NCBI RefSeq assembly: GCF_002209555.1
Contig: NZ_NJIF01000003.1
Span: forward strand, 434,001-498,000
Length of the DNA: 64,000 nucleotides
Direction: 5' to 3'
From: Achromobacter insolitus
Lineage (GTDB): Bacteria > Pseudomonadota > Gammaproteobacteria > Burkholderiales > Burkholderiaceae_B
Shown here: piece by piece, positions 34,054 to 43,455 of the stretch
How positions within the stretch are numbered: the first letter of the stretch is position 1
Layout of the letters: each line of letters opens with the position of its first letter
Notes under the pieces: generated by a model
Databases searched by the model: none
Seen by the model: the letters and a program-made list of their open reading frames with translations, nothing else
Told to the model about the DNA's origin: nothing
Program-made: the position numbers and the translations under genes

Positions 34054-35049
34054 ATGACCACCGCTCCTCAAAAGAAACAGACCCTGCTCGCCGCCGCCGT
34101 GCTCTGCCTGGCCGGATTGGCGCCCTTGTCGGCCCACGCCCTGGACATCAAGCTGGGCCACGTGCTGGCGCCCAGCCACAGCTGGAACAAGGCCGCCGAG
34201 GGCTTCGCCGCCGAAGTCAAGGAAAAGACCGCCGGCCGCGTCAATTTCGTGTTGTTCCCCAGCGGCCAGCTGGGGAACGAGAAGACCATGCTGGAAGGCC
34301 TGCAGATCGGCAGCCAGGGCGCGGCCATCATCGGCTCGGGCTCGCTGCAGCCCATCGAGCCCAAGTTCGGCGTGGTGGAACTGCCCTACACCTGGTCCAC
34401 GTCCCAGCAAGCCTACAAGGCGTACGACGGAGAACTGGGCGAGGCGCTGGCCAAGCTGGCCGACAAGAAAAACCTGACCATCATCTCCTGGTGGGAGAAC
34501 GGCTTTCGCCACGTCACCAACAACCGCGGCGCCGTCGCCAAACCCGCCGACCTGGCCGGGCTGAAGACCCGCGTCACTCCCGACAAGATGCGCCTGGACA
34601 CGTTCACCGCCCTGGGCGCCAATCCCGCGCCCCTGGCTTTTGGCGAGCTGTATTCGGCACTGCAGCAGAAGGTGTTCGACGCCCAGGAAAACCCGCTGTC
34701 CATTATCTACACCTCGTCCTTCTTCGAAGTGCAGAAGTACCTGTCGCTGACCGGCCACGTCTGGGGTCCCGCCAACCTGATCATCTCCAAGCCGGTGTGG
34801 AACCGCATCTCGGCGGATGACAAGAAGATCGTGCAGGCTGCCGCCGACAAGTGGCGCGACGCCCAGCGCAAGATGATCACTGACGGCGACCAGCAGTTCA
34901 TCGCCCAGTTGAAAGAAAAGGGCATGCAGGTCAACGAGGTCGACAAGCCCGCCTTTGCCGCCGCGGTCGAGCCGGTCTGGAAGACCTACTCGGTCACCTA
35001 CGGTCCCGAGCTGATGGCGCTGGTCCAGAAGTACCGCGAGGCCAAGTAA
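34054..35049 (+). CDS. TRAP transporter substrate-binding protein (DctP family)
   Basis: 331 residues: signal peptide to about residue 28 (AHA), then LDIKLGHVLAPSHSWNKAAEGFAAEVKEKTAGRVNFVLFPSGQLG, the DctP fold. The conserved ligand arginine is in LAGLKTRV, and FGELYSALQQKVFDAQENPL is the DctP signature. It would bind a carboxylate, typically a 2-oxo or C4 acid. CGGAG precedes the ATG. Its stop overlaps the DctQ start by one base. Confidence 0.9.
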   Translation: MTTAPQKKQTLLAAAVLCLAGLAPLSAHALDIKLGHVLAPSHSWNKAAEGFAAEVKEKTAGRVNFVLFPSGQLGNEKTMLEGLQIGSQGAAIIGSGSLQPIEPKFGVVELPYTWSTSQQAYKAYDGELGEALAKLADKKNLTIISWWENGFRHVTNNRGAVAKPADLAGLKTRVTPDKMRLDTFTALGANPAPLAFGELYSALQQKVFDAQENPLSIIYTSSFFEVQKYLSLTGHVWGPANLIISKPVWNRISADDKKIVQAAADKWRDAQRKMITDGDQQFIAQLKEKGMQVNEVDKPAFAAAVEPVWKTYSVTYGPELMALVQKYREAK

Positions 35050-35528
35050 TGCTCAATCGACTGTCCGCGATCCTGTCGGGCATCAGCAAGGCCTTCGCCG
35101 CCCTGGCGGTGGCCTTGCTGGCGATCCTGATCTCCTATGTGGTGTTCGCCCGCTTCGTCACGCACACCACGCCGCATTGGGCGGAGGAATTGCCGCGCCT
35201 GGTGCTGGTGTGGTCGGCCTTCATTGGCGGCGTCACGTGCAGCTACGAGCGCTCGCACCTGATGGCCGGGCTGCTGCCCTTTGTCGTGCGCAACCCGCGA
35301 GTCCTGAACGCGGTGGAGCGCGTCAACCAGGCTCTCATCATCGTCGGCCTGGCGGCCCTGGGCTACGCCGGCTGGCAACTGGCCGAGCTGACCATGGACC
35401 AGACGCTGCCCGCGCTGGACGTGTCGGCCGGCACGGTGTACCTGGCACTGCCCTTCGCGTGCGCCATCACCATCGTGGTGCACCTGGCGCAGTTGTTCTC
35501 CCCCGCTCCCGCCGCTGTAAAGGATTAA
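35049..35528 (+). CDS. TRAP transporter small permease (DctQ family)
   Basis: 159 residues, four membrane segments. Family features are VVFARFVTHTTPHWAEELPRLVLVWSAFIGG and YERSHL. It is the small membrane subunit that links the DctM channel to the binding protein. Start ATG shares one base with the DctP stop. Confidence 0.9.
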   Translation: MLNRLSAILSGISKAFAALAVALLAILISYVVFARFVTHTTPHWAEELPRLVLVWSAFIGGVTCSYERSHLMAGLLPFVVRNPRVLNAVERVNQALIIVGLAALGYAGWQLAELTMDQTLPALDVSAGTVYLALPFACAITIVVHLAQLFSPAPAAVKD

Positions 35529-35532
35529 CACG

Positions 35533-36816
35533 ATGTCTACGGGTGCTCTCTTCCTGATGGGCGTGTTCGCGGTCACGGTGGTGATCGACATGCCCATCGC
35601 TTTCGGCCTGGTGCTTTCCTGCCTGGCCTATCTGGCGGTCTATGATTCCGCGCCCATGATGGTGGCGGCGCAGCAGTACGTGGTGGGGCTGGACAGCTTC
35701 ACGCTGCTGGCGATTCCGCTCTTCATCCTGGCCGCGCAGCTGATGAACGGCGCCGGCCTGACGCAGCGCATCGTGCGTCTGTGCGCCGCCATCGTTGGCG
35801 ACATCAAAGGCGGCCTGGCCGTGGTGGCGGTGCTGGCCTGCCTGATGTTCGGCGCGCTGTCCGGCTCGGGCGTGGCCGACGTGGTGGCCATCGGCAGCCT
35901 GCTGCTGCCCGCCATGGCCCGCAGCGGCTACGACAAGGGCTTTTCCTGCGCCCTGGTCGGCAGCGCCGGCGCCACCTCCACCATCATCCCGCCCAGCATC
36001 GTGCTGATCGTCTACGGCACCATCACCGACACGTCGGTGGGCAAGCTGTTCGTGGCCGGCATCATTCCAGGCATTCTGCTCGGGCTGTCGCTGATCGGCG
36101 TGGCCATCTGGCAATCGCGCAAGCACAACTGGGCTGGCGGCCAGCCGTTCAGCTGGCCCGAGCTGCGCGCCGCCGCTGTCGATGCGCTGCCCGCCCTGAT
36201 GGTTCCCGTGCTGATCATCGGCGGTATCCGGTTCGGCATCTTCACCGCCACCGAGGCCGCATCCAGCGCCATCATCTATGCCTTGCTGATCGGTTTCTTC
36301 TGGTACCGCACGCTGAGCCTGAAGTCTCTGTGGGACAACCTGAAGTCCACCGGTGAAAGCAGCGCATCCATCCTGCTCATCATCGGCGCATCGGGCCTGT
36401 TCGCCTGGGTGCTGGTGGCCGAACAGGTGCCGCAGGCGCTGTCGACACTGCTGGTGGACTGGACCGACAGCAAGATCGCCGTCCTGCTGTTGCTGACCGT
36501 GGTGCTATTGCTCCTGGGCACCTTCATGGAAGCGATCCCGGTCATCATCATCGTGGCCCCGGTCGTCATGCCGGTGCTGGCGCACTACAACATCGATCCG
36601 GTGCACTTCGGCATCCTCCTGTCGATCAACATGGCCATCGGCGCCAACACGCCTCCCGTCGGCGTCGACCTGATGGCCGCGTGCAAGATCGGCGGCATCA
36701 ACATGATGCAGACCTTGCGTCCGCTGTCCTGGATGATGCTGGCCATGACCGCGGTCATGCTGCTGCTGACTTTCGTACCTGAACTGGTGCTGTTCCTGCC
36801 GAGGCACGTGCAATGA
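35533..36816 (+). CDS. TRAP transporter large permease (DctM family)
   Basis: 427 residues, about 12 membrane segments, an Na+-driven ion-transporter-superfamily channel. Signature parts: PLFILAAQLMNGAGLTQRIVRL, FGALSGSGVADVVAIGSLLLPAM, GSAGATSTIIPPSIVLIVYG and NMAIGANTPPVGVDLMAAC. It completes a full PQM set. Its stop overlaps the CitE-like gene as ATGA. Confidence 0.92.
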   Translation: MSTGALFLMGVFAVTVVIDMPIAFGLVLSCLAYLAVYDSAPMMVAAQQYVVGLDSFTLLAIPLFILAAQLMNGAGLTQRIVRLCAAIVGDIKGGLAVVAVLACLMFGALSGSGVADVVAIGSLLLPAMARSGYDKGFSCALVGSAGATSTIIPPSIVLIVYGTITDTSVGKLFVAGIIPGILLGLSLIGVAIWQSRKHNWAGGQPFSWPELRAAAVDALPALMVPVLIIGGIRFGIFTATEAASSAIIYALLIGFFWYRTLSLKSLWDNLKSTGESSASILLIIGASGLFAWVLVAEQVPQALSTLLVDWTDSKIAVLLLLTVVLLLLGTFMEAIPVIIIVAPVVMPVLAHYNIDPVHFGILLSINMAIGANTPPVGVDLMAACKIGGINMMQTLRPLSWMMLAMTAVMLLLTFVPELVLFLPRHVQ

Positions 36817-37742
36817 CTCCTATCACTCCCTCCCGCCGTCCCCCCTTTCTGCGCCGCAGCTGGATGTTCGTTCCCGGCCTGGACGCCGCCGCGCAGGCCG
36901 ACGGCCTGGCCAGCGGCGCCGACGCGCTGGTGGCGGACCTGGAAGAGTTCACCGCGGCGGCGGACCGCCCGGCCGCGCGCCCGCGCATCGCCGAACTGTT
37001 CGCCAGCTGCCGCGCCCAGGGCGTGGTTGCCGCCGTCCGTATCAACAAGCTGGAGGACGACGGCATGGCGGACCTGCGCGGCGTGATGCCCGGCGCGCCC
37101 GATGCGGTGTTCCTGCCGCATGCCGAAAGCCCGGCGCAGATCGCCGCGCTGGACCAGGCGATCACCGCGCTGGAGGCCGAACTTGGCCTGCCAGCCGGCA
37201 GCACCGAGATCGTGCCCACGCTGGAATCCGCGTTGGGCGTGCACCGCGCCTATGACATCCTGACCGCCAGCCCGCGCGTGTCCGCCTGCCTGCTGGCGGC
37301 CGAGGACCTGACCGCCAGCCTGGGCGCCGAACGCGGCAAGGATGGCATTGAACTGCACCACCTGCGCGCCCGCTTCCTGCTGGACTGCACGGCGGCGGGT
37401 TGCCTGCCCATCGATTGCCCCTTCAACTACCGCGACATGCCGGCGCTGGAAGCCGACGTGCGCTGGGCTCGCCGCCTCGGTTTGAAGTCCAAGTGCGCCA
37501 CCGTGGCCGACCAGGTCAAGCTGATCCATGCCGTGTTCACGCCCGCCCCGGACGAAGTCGCGGCCGCGCATGATTGCGTCGCCCGCTATGAAGCCCAGCG
37601 CGCCGGCCGCCACGATGCCGAGCGCATCGATCCGCCTGTCTACAACACCGCGCGCCGCCTGCTGGCGCGCCATCACCAATTCGAACGATGGGCCGCCGAG
37701 CGCCGCGCGCAGGCCGTCCCGCAACAAGGAGACTCCGCATGA
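36813..37742 (+). CDS. CitE/HpcH-family (beta-methylmalyl-CoA lyase-like) aldolase
   Basis: 309 residues, a TIM-barrel lyase. RRSWMFVPGLDAAAQ and the Mg-binding Glu and Asp in VPTLESALGVHRAYDIL and LLAAEDLTASLGAERG are diagnostic. CitE-like stand-alone proteins cleave beta-hydroxyacyl-CoAs such as malyl-CoA or citramalyl-CoA, or free hydroxy acids. It is coupled by ATGA to dctM before and the ThDP enzyme after, so it belongs to the same pathway. Confidence 0.83.
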   Translation: MTPITPSRRPPFLRRSWMFVPGLDAAAQADGLASGADALVADLEEFTAAADRPAARPRIAELFASCRAQGVVAAVRINKLEDDGMADLRGVMPGAPDAVFLPHAESPAQIAALDQAITALEAELGLPAGSTEIVPTLESALGVHRAYDILTASPRVSACLLAAEDLTASLGAERGKDGIELHHLRARFLLDCTAAGCLPIDCPFNYRDMPALEADVRWARRLGLKSKCATVADQVKLIHAVFTPAPDEVAAAHDCVARYEAQRAGRHDAERIDPPVYNTARRLLARHHQFERWAAERRAQAVPQQGDSA

Positions 37743-39451
37743 CGTCAGCAGCAATTCCCGAACGCAATGGCGGGCAAATCCTGATGCAGCAATTGCGCAT
37801 CCATGGCGCGCGCCGCGTGTTCATGATTCCCGGCGAAAGCTACCTGCCCTGCATCGACGCGCTGAACGACCATACCGATGCCATCGAAGCCATCGTCTGC
37901 CGCCAGGAAAGCGGCGCCGCCTACATGGCCGAGGCCTATGGCAAGCTGACGGGCGAACCCGGCATCTGTTTCGTCACGCGCGGGCCGGGCGCCACCAACG
38001 CCAGCATCGGCGTGCACACCGCCTTCCAGGACTCCACCCCGATGATCCTGTTCGTGGGCCAGGTGGGCAACGACTTCATGGAGCGCGAAGCCTTCCAGGA
38101 GATCGACTACCGCCGCATGTTCGGCCAGATGGCCAAGTGGGTGGCGCAGATCGACCGCACCGACCGCATTCCCGAGTACATCTCGCGCGCGTTCGCGGTC
38201 GCGACCAGCGGCCGTCCCGGCCCCGTGGTGCTGGCCTTGCCCGAAGACACGCTGTGGGGCCGCGCCCGCGTGGCCGATCTGCCGCGCTACCCCCGCGTGC
38301 ACAGCCATCCCGGCGCCGCCGACCTGGCCTGCATGACGCAATTGCTGGACGCCGCCGAGCGCCCCTTCCTGCTGCTGGGCGGCAATGGCTGGCACCAGAC
38401 CGCGATGGACCAGATCGCCGGCTTCGCCGAGCGTTTCGAACTGCCCGTGGGCACCGCCTGGCGCCGCCTGGAATGCTTCGACCAGCGCCACCCCAACGCC
38501 GCTGGCCACGTCGGCTGGGCCATGACGCCAGAGCTGCGCCAACGCCTGCGTGACGCCGACCTGGTGCTGGCCGTAGGCACGCGCATGGGCGAGGCCACGA
38601 CCGAAGGCTACACCGTCATCGAAAGCCCATTGCCGCGCCAGAAGCTGATCCACGTGTATCCGGATGCCGCCGAGCTGGGCCGCGTGTTTTCCCCGACCCA
38701 GGCCATCGTCGCCGACGTGGCCAGCTTCGCCGCCAGCGTGGCGGACCTGGTTCCCGGCCACAAGATTGCGCGCGGCGCCGCGGTGCGTGCCGCGCACCAG
38801 GAATTGGTCGACAGCCTTCAGCCGTTGCCCTCGCCCGGGCCGCTGAGCCTGGACCAGGCCGCCGCCTACGTCGACGCGCATGTTCCCCCCGACGCCTGCA
38901 TTACCGTGGGCGCGGGCAACTATGCGCTATATCCCCACCGCTATCGGCGCTATGCGGGACCGGGCACCAGCCTTACCCCCACCGTGGGCTCCATGGGCTA
39001 CGGACTGCCGGCGGCCATTTCGGCCAAACTCGAAGACCGCAAGCGCACGGTGGTCTGCTACGCCGGCGACGGCTGCTTCCAGATGAACATGCAGGAACTC
39101 GGCGTGGCGCTGCAGTACCGCCTGGGCGTGGTCGTGCTGGTGTTCAACAACGGCATCTGGGGCACGATACGCGCGCATCAGGAACGCGAGTTTCCCGCAC
39201 GTCCCATCGCGCTGTCGTTCGAGAACCCGGATTTCACCCAGCTCATCCGCGGCTACGGCGGTTATGGCGAAGCCGTGGAAGACACCGCCAGCTTCGGCCC
39301 GGCGTTCGAGCGCGCCCTGGCGTTCGCCGAGCGCGAGAGCCTGCCCGCCCTGCTGGAAATCCGCTACGACGCCAACGGCATTTCGCCGGGCGAAACCCTG
39401 ATGGGCATCCGCGAAGCGGCATTGGCCCGCAACGCCGCTGCCGGCCACTGA
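37739..39451 (+). CDS. Thiamine-diphosphate-dependent enzyme (acetolactate-synthase fold)
   Basis: 570 residues. The Pyr domain has FMIPGESYLPCIDAL and the catalytic Glu in CRQESGAAYMAEAYG. The central domain is FAD/DHAP-like. The PP domain has the ThDP/Mg motif GDGCFQMNMQELGVALQYRLGVVVLVFNN. Possible reactions are 2-oxo-acid decarboxylation, carboligation or C-C lysis. True AHAS is unlikely, since no small subunit gene is near. The downstream aldehyde dehydrogenase supports a decarboxylase making an aldehyde. It is related to the enzyme at 44193-45902. Confidence 0.85.
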   Translation: MTSAAIPERNGGQILMQQLRIHGARRVFMIPGESYLPCIDALNDHTDAIEAIVCRQESGAAYMAEAYGKLTGEPGICFVTRGPGATNASIGVHTAFQDSTPMILFVGQVGNDFMEREAFQEIDYRRMFGQMAKWVAQIDRTDRIPEYISRAFAVATSGRPGPVVLALPEDTLWGRARVADLPRYPRVHSHPGAADLACMTQLLDAAERPFLLLGGNGWHQTAMDQIAGFAERFELPVGTAWRRLECFDQRHPNAAGHVGWAMTPELRQRLRDADLVLAVGTRMGEATTEGYTVIESPLPRQKLIHVYPDAAELGRVFSPTQAIVADVASFAASVADLVPGHKIARGAAVRAAHQELVDSLQPLPSPGPLSLDQAAAYVDAHVPPDACITVGAGNYALYPHRYRRYAGPGTSLTPTVGSMGYGLPAAISAKLEDRKRTVVCYAGDGCFQMNMQELGVALQYRLGVVVLVFNNGIWGTIRAHQEREFPARPIALSFENPDFTQLIRGYGGYGEAVEDTASFGPAFERALAFAERESLPALLEIRYDANGISPGETLMGIREAALARNAAAGH

Positions 39452-39467
39452 CAGATAGGTAACCCCC

Positions 39468-40718
39468 ATGACGACGACACTCTCTATCAACGGACAGCGG
39501 CTCTGGCAGTCGCTGATGGACCTGGCCCGCATCGGCGCGACGCCCAAGGGCGGCAACTGCCGCCTGGCGCTGACCGCGCTGGACGGCCAGGGCCGCGACC
39601 TGGTCACCGGCTGGATGCGTGACGCAGGCCTGACGCTGCGCGTGGACCAGGTGGGCAACATCTTCGCCCGCCGCGCGGGCCGCAACAATGACCTGCCGCC
39701 GGTCATGACAGGCAGCCATATCGATACCCAGCCCACGGGCGGCAAGTTCGACGGCTGCTATGGCGTGCTGGCCGGCCTGGAGGTCATGCGCACCCTGAAC
39801 GATCATGGCGTGGTGACGGAAGCGCCGCTGGAAGTGGCCATCTGGACCAACGAGGAAGGCTCGCGTTTCGTGCCCGTGATGATGGGTTCGGGCGTATTCG
39901 CCGGCAAATTCCCCCTGGAAGTGGCGCTGTCCGCGACCGACCGCGATGGCAAGTCGGTGGCCGAGGAACTGGCTGCCATCGGCTATGCCGGGACGGACGC
40001 CGTGGGCGGCCGCCCCGTGGGCGCGTATTTCGAGGCACATATCGAACAGGGTCCGATCCTGGAGCACGAAGAAAAGGTCGTCGGCGTAGTAACCGGATCG
40101 CTGGGCCTGCGCTGGTATGACGTGACGGTGACCGGCATGGAAATGCATGCCGGCCCCACGCCCATGCCGATCCGTCGCGACGCGCTGTACGCCGCCAGCT
40201 ACCTGCTGCAGGCGGTCGTGGATATCGCCAACGATAACCAGCCGCACGGCCGCGGCACCGTGGGCGAAATCTATGCGCACCCCGGTTCGCGCAACGTCAT
40301 CCCGGGCCAGGTGCGCTTCACGGTGGACCTGCGCCACGAAGACGAGGCCACGCTCACGCAGATGGACCAGCGCTGGCGCGACACCTGCGCCGAGATCGCG
40401 CGGCGCCACAACGTCGACGTGGACGTGAAGCACGTGCAGTATTTCCCGCCCACGCCGTTCGATCCGGACCTGGTGGGCAAGGTACGCGACGGCGCCGCCC
40501 GCCGCGGCCTGGCTGCCATGGACATCGTCACCGGCGCCGGCCACGACGCGGTCTACATGGCTGCCGTCACCCCCACCGCCATGATCTTCGTGCCGTGCAA
40601 GGATGGCGTCAGCCACAACGAGATCGAGGACGCCAAGCCCGCCGACCTGGAAGCGGGCTGCAATGTATTGCTCGACGCCATGGTGGCGCGAGCCAACGCT
40701 CCCGAGGCCCGGCCATGA
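39468..40718 (+). CDS. M20-family Zn amidohydrolase (N-carbamoyl-amino-acid/allantoate amidohydrolase-like)
   Basis: 416 residues. Metal and catalytic motifs: GSHIDTQPTGGKFDGCYGVLAGLEV (His, Asp), WTNEEGSRF (Glu-Glu) and HIEQGPILE. The lid domain has GMEMHAGPTPM and the C-terminal His is in GVSHNEIED. Members hydrolyse N-carbamoyl-L-amino acids, beta-ureidopropionate, allantoate or ureidoglycolate. In this operon it probably removes an N-substituent before C-C cleavage. It starts 16 bases after the ThDP gene. Confidence 0.86.
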   Translation: MTTTLSINGQRLWQSLMDLARIGATPKGGNCRLALTALDGQGRDLVTGWMRDAGLTLRVDQVGNIFARRAGRNNDLPPVMTGSHIDTQPTGGKFDGCYGVLAGLEVMRTLNDHGVVTEAPLEVAIWTNEEGSRFVPVMMGSGVFAGKFPLEVALSATDRDGKSVAEELAAIGYAGTDAVGGRPVGAYFEAHIEQGPILEHEEKVVGVVTGSLGLRWYDVTVTGMEMHAGPTPMPIRRDALYAASYLLQAVVDIANDNQPHGRGTVGEIYAHPGSRNVIPGQVRFTVDLRHEDEATLTQMDQRWRDTCAEIARRHNVDVDVKHVQYFPPTPFDPDLVGKVRDGAARRGLAAMDIVTGAGHDAVYMAAVTPTAMIFVPCKDGVSHNEIEDAKPADLEAGCNVLLDAMVARANAPEARP

Positions 40719-42211
40719 ACCCAGATTCCGCCTACTGGCACGCCCGCGCCGCCGCGCTCGCCTTCAACGGCCAGGCCTACATCGACGGCGCCTACTGCGG
40801 CGCGGCCGATGGCGCCACCTTCCCGGCCACCAGCCCCATCGACGGGCGCAAGCTGGCGGACGTGGCCGCCTGCTCGGCAGCCGACGTGGACCGCGCCGTG
40901 CAGGCCGCCCGGCGTGCCTTCGAAGCCGGCGTCTGGAGCGGCCTGGCGCCGCGCCAGCGCAAGCAACGCCTGCTGCGCCTGGCGGCGCTGATCGACACGC
41001 ACCGCGAGGAACTCGCGTTGCTCGAGACCCTGGACATGGGCAAGCCGATACGCGATGCGCTCGCCTTCGACGTGCCGGAAACCGCGCGTTGTTACGCCTG
41101 GTACGCCGAAGCCATCGATAAAATCTACGACGAGATCGCCCCCACCGGCCCCGACGCGCTGGCCACCATCACGCGCGAAGCGCTGGGCGTGGTGGCCGCG
41201 GTGGTGCCGTGGAACTACCCCCTGATGATGGCCGCCTGGAAGGTCGCGCCGGCGCTGGCCGCCGGCAACAGCGTCATCCTCAAGCCGGCCGAACAGGCTT
41301 CACTGTCGGCGATCCGGTTGGCGGCGCTGGCCGAGGAAGCCGGCATCCCTGCCGGCGTCTTCAGCGTGGTGCCGGGCCTGGGCGCCCAGGCCGGCCAGGC
41401 GCTGGGCCTGCATCCTGACGTCGATTGCATCGCCTTCACCGGATCCACCGCCACCGGCAAGCGCTTCATGGAATATTCAGGACAATCGAACCTGAAACGC
41501 GTCTGGCTGGAATGCGGCGGCAAGTCGCCGCATATCGTGTTCGAAGACTGCCCGGACCTGGACCGTGCCGCCCAGGCCGCCGCGCTCGCCATCTTTTCCA
41601 ACCAGGGAGAAGTCTGCATCGCCGGCTCGCGCCTGTACGTGCAGGACGGCATCTACGACGCCTTCATGGCCAAGGTTGCGGACTACGCCGCGACGCTGCA
41701 GCCAGGAGATCCGCTGGACCCCGCCACGGCGATGGGCGCCATGGTCGACGAACGCCAGATGCGCGGTGTGCTCGCCCGCATTGAAGCCGGCGCCGCGGAA
41801 GGCGCCCGTCTGCGGCTGGGCGGCCGCCAGGCCCGCAGCGCCACGGGCGGCTACTACATCGAACCGACCATCTTCGATTGCGCCGACCAGAATGGCAGCC
41901 TCGTGCGCGAGGAAATCTTCGGACCGGTACTGGCTGCGCAGCGCTTCGCCACCGAGGACGATGCGGTGCGGCTGGCCAACGATTCGATCTACGGCCTGGG
42001 CGCCGGCCTCTGGACCGCCAACCTGTCTCGCGCCCACCGTCTTTCGCGCCGCCTGCGCGCCGGCCTGGTCTGGGTCAACTGCTATGCCGACGGCGACATC
42101 ACCGTACCGTTCGGCGGCGTCAAGCAGTCCGGCTTCGGCCGCGACAAATCGCTGCATGCGCTGGACAAGTACAGCGACCTGAAGACCACCTGGATCAGCC
42201 TGACCGCTTGA
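40715..42211 (+). CDS. NAD(P)+ aldehyde dehydrogenase (PuuC/KauB-like)
   Basis: 498 residues. Motifs: PWNYPLMMAAWKVAPALAAGN, the cofactor loop FTGSTATGK, catalytic Glu in LECGGKSPHIV and Cys in NQGEVCIAGSR, and NCYADGDITVPFGGVKQSG. It resembles gamma-glutamyl-aminobutyraldehyde and guanidinobutyraldehyde dehydrogenases. As last gene of the operon, coupled to the amidohydrolase by ATGA, it should oxidise the aldehyde made upstream. Confidence 0.88.
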   Translation: MNPDSAYWHARAAALAFNGQAYIDGAYCGAADGATFPATSPIDGRKLADVAACSAADVDRAVQAARRAFEAGVWSGLAPRQRKQRLLRLAALIDTHREELALLETLDMGKPIRDALAFDVPETARCYAWYAEAIDKIYDEIAPTGPDALATITREALGVVAAVVPWNYPLMMAAWKVAPALAAGNSVILKPAEQASLSAIRLAALAEEAGIPAGVFSVVPGLGAQAGQALGLHPDVDCIAFTGSTATGKRFMEYSGQSNLKRVWLECGGKSPHIVFEDCPDLDRAAQAAALAIFSNQGEVCIAGSRLYVQDGIYDAFMAKVADYAATLQPGDPLDPATAMGAMVDERQMRGVLARIEAGAAEGARLRLGGRQARSATGGYYIEPTIFDCADQNGSLVREEIFGPVLAAQRFATEDDAVRLANDSIYGLGAGLWTANLSRAHRLSRRLRAGLVWVNCYADGDITVPFGGVKQSGFGRDKSLHALDKYSDLKTTWISLTA

Positions 42212-42219
42212 CCCCTCCC

Positions 42220-42244
42220 GGCGGACGCCTGCGCGGCGTCCGCC
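42220..42244 (+). terminator. Stem-loop at the end of the large operon
   Basis: GGCGGACGCC (42220-42229), loop TGCGC, GGCGTCCGCC (42235-42244): a perfect 10-bp stem starting 8 bases after the aldehyde dehydrogenase stop. No U-tract follows. Its position marks the operon end. Confidence 0.5.
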
Positions 42245-42398
42245 ATACATGCCATTTCGCGCTATCTGCTTGGCCGCGCGCGCCATTGAAGGCGGCCGGT
42301 CCTTGTGCGACCTTGAACGGCGACGGACTGCCCAGCGGGCGCCGTTGCGGGCAGGCGCAGGCGCTCTCCCGCCATCAGAACAATGACTGGAGACAACG

Positions 42399-43439
42399 AT
42401 GCGCAAGGCAATAAAGCGAGGCGGAATGCAATCCGCCCCCGGGACGGTCTCATCAACATTGCGGCGGGCCACGCTGGCGGCCCTGCTGGCCGGCTGCGCC
42501 TGGGCCGCGGCGGGTCCTGCGTGCGCGCAAGACCCCTATCCTTCCAAGCCGGTGACCATCCTGGTCGGTTTTCCCCCTGGCACTGCAACGGACACGGTAG
42601 CGCGGATGGTCGGCGACCGCCTTGGCCAGCGCCTGGGCCAGCAGTTCATCGTCGAGAACAAGCCCGGTGCGGGTGGCTCCATCGCGGCGGGCCTGGGTGC
42701 CCGAGCCAAGGCCGATGGTTACACACTCATGATCGGCGCTTCCGCGCCCCAGGCGATCAACCCCCACGTCTATCCCAATCTGAACTACGACGCGCGCAAG
42801 GATTTCGCGCCCATCGGGCTTTTGACCTGGCTGCCCTATCTGTTTGTCGTCAGCCCCGAGAACCCGGCCAACAACCTGCGCGACTTTCTCGCGGCCGTAA
42901 AGGCCAAGCCTGGCCAATACACCTACGCCACCACCGGCGTGGGCACTACCAGCCACCTTGTAACTTCGGTCCTGCTTTCCAAGGCGGGCGCCAGCATGAT
43001 CCACGTGCCTTACAAGGGCAGCAGCCAGGCACAGACCGATATCGTGGGAGGACGCACCTACGCCACGTTCGACACCATGGTGTCCTCGCTGGCCCTGGTG
43101 AAGGCCGGCCGCCTGAAGGCCATCGCCGTCAGCACACCGCAACGGGTGGCGACCCTGCCGGACGTGCCCACCGTCTCCGAACAGGGCTTCCCCGGTTTCG
43201 ACATGGGCGCCTGGCTGGGCCTTATCGCTCCCGCCGGCATCCCGCCCGATATCCAGCAAAAGCTGGCGGCCGAGCTCAACACCGTGCTGGCGGACCCGGC
43301 CGTGCGAGACAAACTTGCAGAGCTGGGCGCCCAGGTCCGCACCACCGCCACGCCCGCCGAATTCGGCGCGCTGATGAAATCCGAGTATGAGTCGTGGGGC
43401 AAGGTAGTCCGCGAATTCAACGTCAAAGCGACTGACTGA
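42399..43439 (+). CDS. Bug-family substrate-binding protein
   Basis: 346 residues. A long N-terminal leader with signal peptide (hydrophobic LAALLAGCAWAAAGPACA) precedes YPSKPVTILVGFPPGTATDTVARMVG; HVPYKGSSQAQTDIVGG is the mid-protein hallmark. GGAGAC lies seven bases before the ATG; the internal ATG of MQSAPG is a less likely start. It is 16 bases from the class II aldolase gene and has no permease partner. Confidence 0.9.
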   Translation: MRKAIKRGGMQSAPGTVSSTLRRATLAALLAGCAWAAAGPACAQDPYPSKPVTILVGFPPGTATDTVARMVGDRLGQRLGQQFIVENKPGAGGSIAAGLGARAKADGYTLMIGASAPQAINPHVYPNLNYDARKDFAPIGLLTWLPYLFVVSPENPANNLRDFLAAVKAKPGQYTYATTGVGTTSHLVTSVLLSKAGASMIHVPYKGSSQAQTDIVGGRTYATFDTMVSSLALVKAGRLKAIAVSTPQRVATLPDVPTVSEQGFPGFDMGAWLGLIAPAGIPPDIQQKLAAELNTVLADPAVRDKLAELGAQVRTTATPAEFGALMKSEYESWGKVVREFNVKATD

Positions 43440-43455
43440 ACAGGAAACCAGAGCG

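Noticed and set aside
37739..39451. Acetolactate synthase large subunit (ilvB)
   Set aside because: The fold matches, but there is no ilvH/ilvN regulatory-subunit gene and the context is catabolic, so a biosynthetic assignment is not supported.
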